A stretch of DNA of 64,000 nucleotides, taken from Manis javanica (taxonomy: Eukaryota; Chordata; Mammalia; Pholidota; Manidae). Shown one piece after another: positions 59,001 to 64,000 of the stretch. The stretch spans positions 114,156,991-114,220,990 of the forward strand of contig NC_133166.1 in NCBI RefSeq assembly GCF_040802235.1. The letters run 5' to 3'. How positions within the stretch are numbered: position 1 is the first letter of the stretch; each line of letters starts with the position of its first letter. Both the position numbers and the translations under genes were made by a program. The notes below the pieces were generated by a model. That model did no database searches, was not told where the DNA came from, and was given only the letters and a program-made list of their open reading frames with translations.

Positions 59001-62000
59001 GATCCCCTAGAGCAGACCCAGCGATCAGGCCACAGGGAGGGCCAGGGAGCAGAGGGGGCCCCTGAGCCACACCGAGGAGCGCACGGGTGTGAAGGCACGG
59101 TGTCCTGGGCCCTCCCCTCTCTGCCCACCCTGACCTTCAGCCCTGGCCACGGGGGCCCCGCTGCCCCCTGTGCACTGGCCCTGGCCGGACCCTGTGCTGG
59201 TAGGCAGACTCTTCCCCTCCGAGCCCAGCCCTCCGTGCTCTACCCTTTCCCTAGAGCAGGCCGACTGCGAAGATTCCCAGATCAGGTGGAGCAGATGTGG
59301 GGGCCTCTAGGGACACAGCCTGGCACCTGCGGTTGTGTGTCACTTTCTGCCCCGGGCCACTGGGGAAGAGGGGACAGTCAGAACCAGGGACGAAGGGATG
59401 GTATCACCCAAGTGTGGGTGCTGCAGTGGAGGGGAGCGTGTTCCCCCCGAGTCTGGTGAGGGGAGCCCAGGAGTGGGTCCTGAACACCAGGCTGGGGCAG
59501 GGTGCTGGAGGAAGGCCCCGTGGGCCTGCATCCCAGGAGGGTCTAGGCGGGAGGCGGGAGGGGATGGAGCTTCTGAGTAGCAGGGAGGTTCAGATTCTCA
59601 TGGAGGAAAATGGCTGGGAGTGGGAGGAGCAGCAGACGGCCCGAGGACCCTGCACTGGAGGGGCCCAGGGCCCGTGGACAGGAGGGGCCACGGTGACCTT
59701 CCCAAGCTCTGCCTTAAGGGTGGGAGAACAGTGTGCCCTCACCAGGGCCCCCGGGGGGCGGTCGTGCTGCCAGTCACACTGTGATGGAATCACACTTGGC
59801 ATCTCCCCATACTCACCGGGGGCAGTCAGGGTGTATCCCGGGGTGAGGTCCCCAGTTCTGCACGGCTTAGACAGAGCTGAGCGCAGAGAGCCCAGGCCAC
59901 ACCTATGGGGCTAGACAGACGCGTGCCCTCCCCACCCCACTCACCGGATACGGGACTGGGACGGTGGGAACCAGGCCAGCCAATGCCAAAGGCACGGGGC
60001 AGAGGGCCGGGCCAGGGCTGCTTGACGTGGCCCTCACCCGTCCCGGCAGGGCTGCTCGTGCAGACGGACAAGGGCAGCCTGGGGCCGCTTGTAAGAGGCA
60101 ACCCCTCATTCCATCTCCCACCTGCTCTGATTTTTTTTTTTCAGAAGTAAAATAAACACTGGTCTTGTCGATCTGTTGAATGTCATACCTTCAGGAGCCA
60201 TAAATATGCAGCACGGATTGAAAAGGGTACGGAATCTAGATTTCTGGGATGTGCCTCTGCTTTATGAGGTTGGCAGAGGGTCATCACTGGGTCGTCTCAC
60301 TGTCCCCCCCCAACATCTTCCTTCCTTTTGCTGCAGGCGAATGAGCAGATGGAAAGAACACGTGCTGCAGGTAAGGGAGCTGCTTCCTCCTTCCTGGCGG
60401 TGGAGTCCCGGGAAAGAGCCAGGCCTGGGCCTTCCTGAGGCCGGGGCGGCCCTGCCCAGGCCGCGTCCTGGCGCTGACGCCGGGACCAGCTGCTTGCCCT
60501 CTCTGAGCGGCAGCCTCCCGCTCTGAGGGGTGGGGCTGAAAGCCACCCCGTGATGTTCCGCAGCACAGCCAGGGGTCACGCGGACGACGCCATGGTTCCT
60601 AGGAAGTGGGGGGCGCTGGCCCTGGAGCCGGGCTGCATGAAGGAGAGAGGGGGAGACCCAGAGGGTCCTGGAGCGGCGGGGCCTCAGGGTGAGGAGGGAG
60701 CCCGCGCTTCCCCCTGCTGAGCAGGCGCTCCGCCCTGACTCCTTCTCCCTCCAGCTCCCGCCCTTGGGCTGAGGCTCCTGCTCTGGGTCTCCCGCAGTGT
60801 GAGCGACTGTGCCTGTCCCAGAAGCATCCTCACCTTGGCTGTAGGGTCTAGGGAAGCTGTGTGGCCCCGGGAGAGGCACTGAGCCTGGGAGGGGGTCTAC
60901 TGCTCACCTGCCTCTTACTCGAGCCCTGAGCCTGGGTGTGCAGGTGCCCGCGGGAGAGCTGTGGGTGAGGCCCAGAGCTGGAACGGGCCTGCGTGGCCGG
61001 GCGGGAGTCGCGCACAGTAGGGGTGCCCCCTCCTGTTTTTGCTCTCCTGGAAGGCTGGTGCTTGTCCTGTGAAATTGCTGGCGTTGCCTTTCAGGGCTAA
61101 GGTTGTGCCATCTGGGAGAAGTGACAGTTCTGTAGGAGGAACCCTAAGCTGGGCTCAGTCTCCTCATCTGCAAAGTGGGTCCTGGGCTGGAGGCCCTCCT
61201 TGTTGCATGATAAGCTGCAAAGCCTTCCAGGCATGTGGGTGGCAGGTGCTCAGGTCGGGGTGGCCTCTCCCCAGGAGGGTGAGGTGTGGGGAGCAGTGCA
61301 CGGGTCCTGGAAGCCGGTGGCCGTTGCTCTCATTGACCCAGTCACGCCCTGCCTCTCCCGCAGGAGAGAGGGTCCCCAGCCTCATCATCGCGCTGACAGG
61401 TGGACCACTCCTACCAGAATCCTTTGCGGAGACAAAAGTTGAAGTGAGTTAAGCCCATTGTTACCAGACTTTGTGTCCACATATTTGGACCAAATTTATT
61501 ATACCCAACACTTCCTCTTTCTCAGGCTGAAAAATCCAGGCAGTTGGGGGCAACTCTGTATTTCGTGGGTGTGCAAGATTCCCAGAAATACCAGGTAATT
61601 CTGAGGAGGGACTGAGGGGTCCCTTGGGAGCCTCGCTGGGGAAAGGTTCAAAGACGGTGCTCTCAGGGTCGCCCAGACGATGGGCCTCCACCCACCAGGA
61701 GGTCCCTGGGGAGTACGGGGGGGCCTGTCCGCTTAGGCTGGGCCCAGGGAGTTGAAAGATGTGCAAGGTGGCCGTTCAGAATGAGTAGCAAGTGTTGTGT
61801 AAGACCTACACAGCAGAGGTGAGGGTGGAAGTGTTTTCCCTCCCCTGAGCGTGGGCTGCTGGAGGTGCCAGGGTGTAGCCCTCCGTGTCTGTGTCCTGGG
61901 ATGGGGACCTCTGGGTCATCACCCCTGGCTGTGGGCCCAGGCTGTCTCCTCTCCCTTTTAGCTCCTGGAAATTGCTGGCAAAGCGGATCATGTGTTTGCA

Positions 62001-62311
62001 ACGGACACTGGATACAGCGGACTGGAAGACATCATTGACCCCGTGAGTGAGGGGGCATGGAGGGGGCTGCACGCCGCGCCCCCGCCGTCCACGCCCGTGA
62101 CCCTGCCACTCCTCTCTCTCTCTATTGCAGCTCATAGCCAGGTCTTGTGTAGAGATTACGTCTGTGGACTTCTCCTCTCTGTGCACTAGAGGTAATAACT
62201 GGGGTCGCTGTTGTAAACGCAGGAGTGTGTGTGTGTGTGTTTTGTGAATGTGCCATGTGTGTGGTGGGAGTGTTGTATGTGGTTCCAGTCTGTGTGGTGT
62301 GTATGAGCGCA

Positions 62312-62363
<52 letters not shown>

Positions 62364-64000
62364 CACGTGTGGTGTGAATGTGTATAATGTCACCGTTGCC
62401 TGGTCCCTACCTGCGCCCATTAGGGGGCACGTTGGGATTTCAGAGCAGAAACCCCTGGCTGGGTTTGCACCTATGGAGGGAACTAGGCTGGGGGTCTTTA
62501 ATGGATGGACTTCATGGGTCATGGGAAGTGGGGAGAGGCACCTAAGGCTGCACCCAGCCCAGTCTCCCGGAAGTACGCCATCAATGACCGAAAGGAGAAG
62601 ATTTGGCCAGGGGATTGCCCAGATGTGGGTTCAGCTACAGCTGCACGCTCCAAAGGTTCATGGGAAATGTGTTGTGGGGGCGGCCTGCCATAGCTGTGAT
62701 CTGAGGGAAATACCGCCGCCCTTCCCCACACAGACATCTGGATATTACTCTTGCAGGGAAAAAGACCGTCAAGGTTATTGGAAAAGGTTTGCAGGGCGTT
62801 CGCAACGATGACGTTGTCTGTCAGTTTCGCACTGGGAAGGAAATCATCCGTAAGCAGCTCCTCCTGTCCCCTGGTGACAGCTGTCCCCCAGCAAACCAGG
62901 GCCCATGCTGTTCATTCACTGTGCACACCCCAAAAACAAGCAGCACAGACGGTGGAAGGGGTCACTGACTGGGCGCCTGGACTCCTGCCGCTCGTGCCCA
63001 GGACTGAATCGATCCCCAGCACCATCATACCCCCGGGAGCAGCCTGTCCTGTAGCCCTGCTGGGGTTTTGGGTGGGGTGCGCCCTAAGAGATGCACCCCC
63101 GCCCTTTCCTGGGCTCTCCCTTCCCTTGGGAGGCAAGGACTCGAGTCCATGAGTCTGAGGGAGGGAAGTCGACGCAGCCCCAGGGCTCTGAGTCTCTGCC
63201 AGGTCTGCCAGGATGGTGTGTTCACTTGAGATTGAAAGATGATGCCATAAAAAACCCTAAAGGCTCCACTCCAAAACTACTGGAACTAATATCTGAATTC
63301 AGCCAAGTCTCAGGATACAGAATTAGTACACAGAAATCTGTTGCATTCCTATACCCTAATGATGAACTAGCAGAAAGAGAAATCAGGAAAACAATTCCAT
63401 TCACAAATGCATCAAAAAGAATAAAATACCTAGAAATGAACCTAACCAAGGAAGTGAAAGACACTCTTAAGAGAAATTAGAGAGGACACTAATAAATGGG
63501 AATTCATCCCGTGCATGTAATACTGGTTTGAAAACTCCTTTCCAGTCGCTCGTGCCTGTCCAGGCCCCTCTGCGTGCTGGGCTGCCGTCCCATCCTCCTC
63601 CTCTCCGGACTGTGCACATCCAATGGGAAAGTCAGTTTGCACCGCTTTGGGTATTTTTGCCCATTTACTCCTAGCCTTTCCCCACCCAGACACCAATCCT
63701 TTCCCCTGACCATACTTAGCATTGAGTTTTCATTCTGAGCTCCAACGAAGGGGTAAGAATGTTCAGAAGGTCGCAGCTGATCTGACAGTCGGGTCAGCAG
63801 CACGGCACTAGGTGTGAGGCAGGTGCTCCCAGGCAGGCAGAGAACGGGAGCCGACATCTGCCAAGGGGCGAGCTCTGCTCGCCAAGGGCCACAGGAGGGG
63901 CGTCGGGGATGTGGGGACACGTCCATTGACATTATCTGCGTGTCACTTTCTTCCAGGAATGAAGGCTGTATCGGTGGAAGACACCTCCGTTACCTGCCCA
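56006..64000 (+). CDS. Anthrax-toxin-receptor-family gene (ANTXRL-like), first 11 exons, continues past the window
   Basis: Exons: 56006..56190, 58135..58203, 58915..58986, 60145..60226, 60337..60370, 61364..61443, 61526..61594, 61962..62042, 62131..62191, 62757..62849, 63957..64000 (runs on). All borders fit GT-AG and phases close, giving 290 codons without a stop. The signal peptide is [20 protein letters not shown] von Willebrand A domain begins at [16 protein letters not shown] and continues [78 protein letters not shown] and [20 protein letters not shown]. The Ig-like ANTXR segment follows ([35 protein letters not shown]). Exon structure and N-terminus resemble ANTXRL more than ANTXR1 or ANTXR2. 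Such proteins are single-pass receptors; ANTXR1 and ANTXR2 bind extracellular-matrix ligands. Membrane segment and tail are not in view, so integrity is unproven. Exon 3 uses an AAG acceptor. Confidence 0.85.
56685..56920 (-). mobile_element. L1 ORF2 fragment, reverse orientation, in intron 1
   Basis: 'ggcttaaagcctattttatc' and 'gtcttttgtaagcagcaaa' match antisense L1 ORF2. Old and diverged; orientation opposite to the host gene. Confidence 0.65.
57197..57305. repeat. CA microsatellite with CG interruptions
   Basis: (CA)n interrupted at intervals by CG dinucleotides (acgcacgcac units), about 108 bp, in intron 1 of the ANTXR-like gene. Confidence 0.95.
62224..62362. repeat. TG microsatellite in the ANTXR-like gene
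   Basis: Two TG-rich runs are present, the main one at about 62,314-62,362 (roughly 24 TG units), in intron 9. They lie just upstream of the segment that is duplicated at 54.5 kb. Confidence 0.95.
62390..63065 (+). repeat. Second copy of the segment at 54,455-55,085
   Basis: This copy includes the working exon 10 with both intron flanks. About 150 bp near 62,490-62,640 is not matched in the upstream copy, so one copy has gained or lost sequence. Confidence 0.8.
63226..63530 (+). mobile_element. L1 ORF2 fragment in intron 10
   Basis: One frame reads [20 protein letters not shown] then [19 protein letters not shown], the L1 ORF2p reverse-transcriptase/thumb region. It is a 300-bp internal piece with no 3' tail visible. 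Confidence 0.85.

Noticed and set aside
56006-64000. Assignment to ANTXR1 or ANTXR2
   Set aside because: The N-terminus (leader plus [10 protein letters not shown]) and the vWA variants resemble ANTXRL more. The chromosomal neighbours fit none of the three, so no symbol was assigned.

Overview
This is nuclear DNA from a placental mammal. It holds split genes with GT-AG introns, CpG islands, L1, L2 and MIR repeats, and a nuclear copy of mitochondrial DNA. Four genes follow the order known from human 11p15.5: B4GALNT4 (+), PKP3 (+), SIGIRR (-), ANO9 (-). I see no Alu, rodent B1/B2, carnivore tRNA-Lys SINE or bovine-type SINE. The only young-looking repeats are 5'-truncated L1s, so I suggest a non-primate, SINE-poor lineage but cannot name the species.

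Layout. 124-791: last two exons of B4GALNT4. 800-12,200: intergenic, with an MLT1-type LTR fossil, a nested pair of L1s, an older L1M tail and an orphan CpG island. 12,240-19,225: all 13 coding exons of PKP3 (796 aa). One intron carries a roughly 280-bp NUMT (tRNA-Phe end plus 5' 12S rRNA) that ends about 8 bp before a coding exon. 20,417-24,435: complete SIGIRR (9 coding exons, 410 aa), with an 81-bp tandem repeat in one intron and a CpG-island promoter near 28.7 kb. 29,349-47,909: complete ANO9 (23 coding exons, predicted 839 aa) with an altered C-terminal tail. Its 5.7-kb intron 15 is full of old repeats and its promoter lies in a CpG island. 48.5-55.7 kb: intergenic, with old repeats, a second orphan CpG island, a duplicated microsatellite block and a stray exon resembling one in the next gene. 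56,006-64,000: first 11 exons of an anthrax-toxin-receptor-family gene (ANTXRL-like, +) that runs off the window.

The genes share no pathway. PKP3 is a desmosomal plaque protein, SIGIRR an inhibitory IL-1/Toll-family receptor, ANO9 an anoctamin membrane protein, and B4GALNT4 a Golgi glycosyltransferase; several are mainly epithelial. From memory, PTDSS2 follows ANO9 in human, and here an ANTXR-family gene takes that place. That gene, the NUMT beside the PKP3 splice site and the shifted ANO9 tail are the points most worth following. All exon borders were placed by eye from splice sites, reading phase and remembered human proteins; every internal phase closes.
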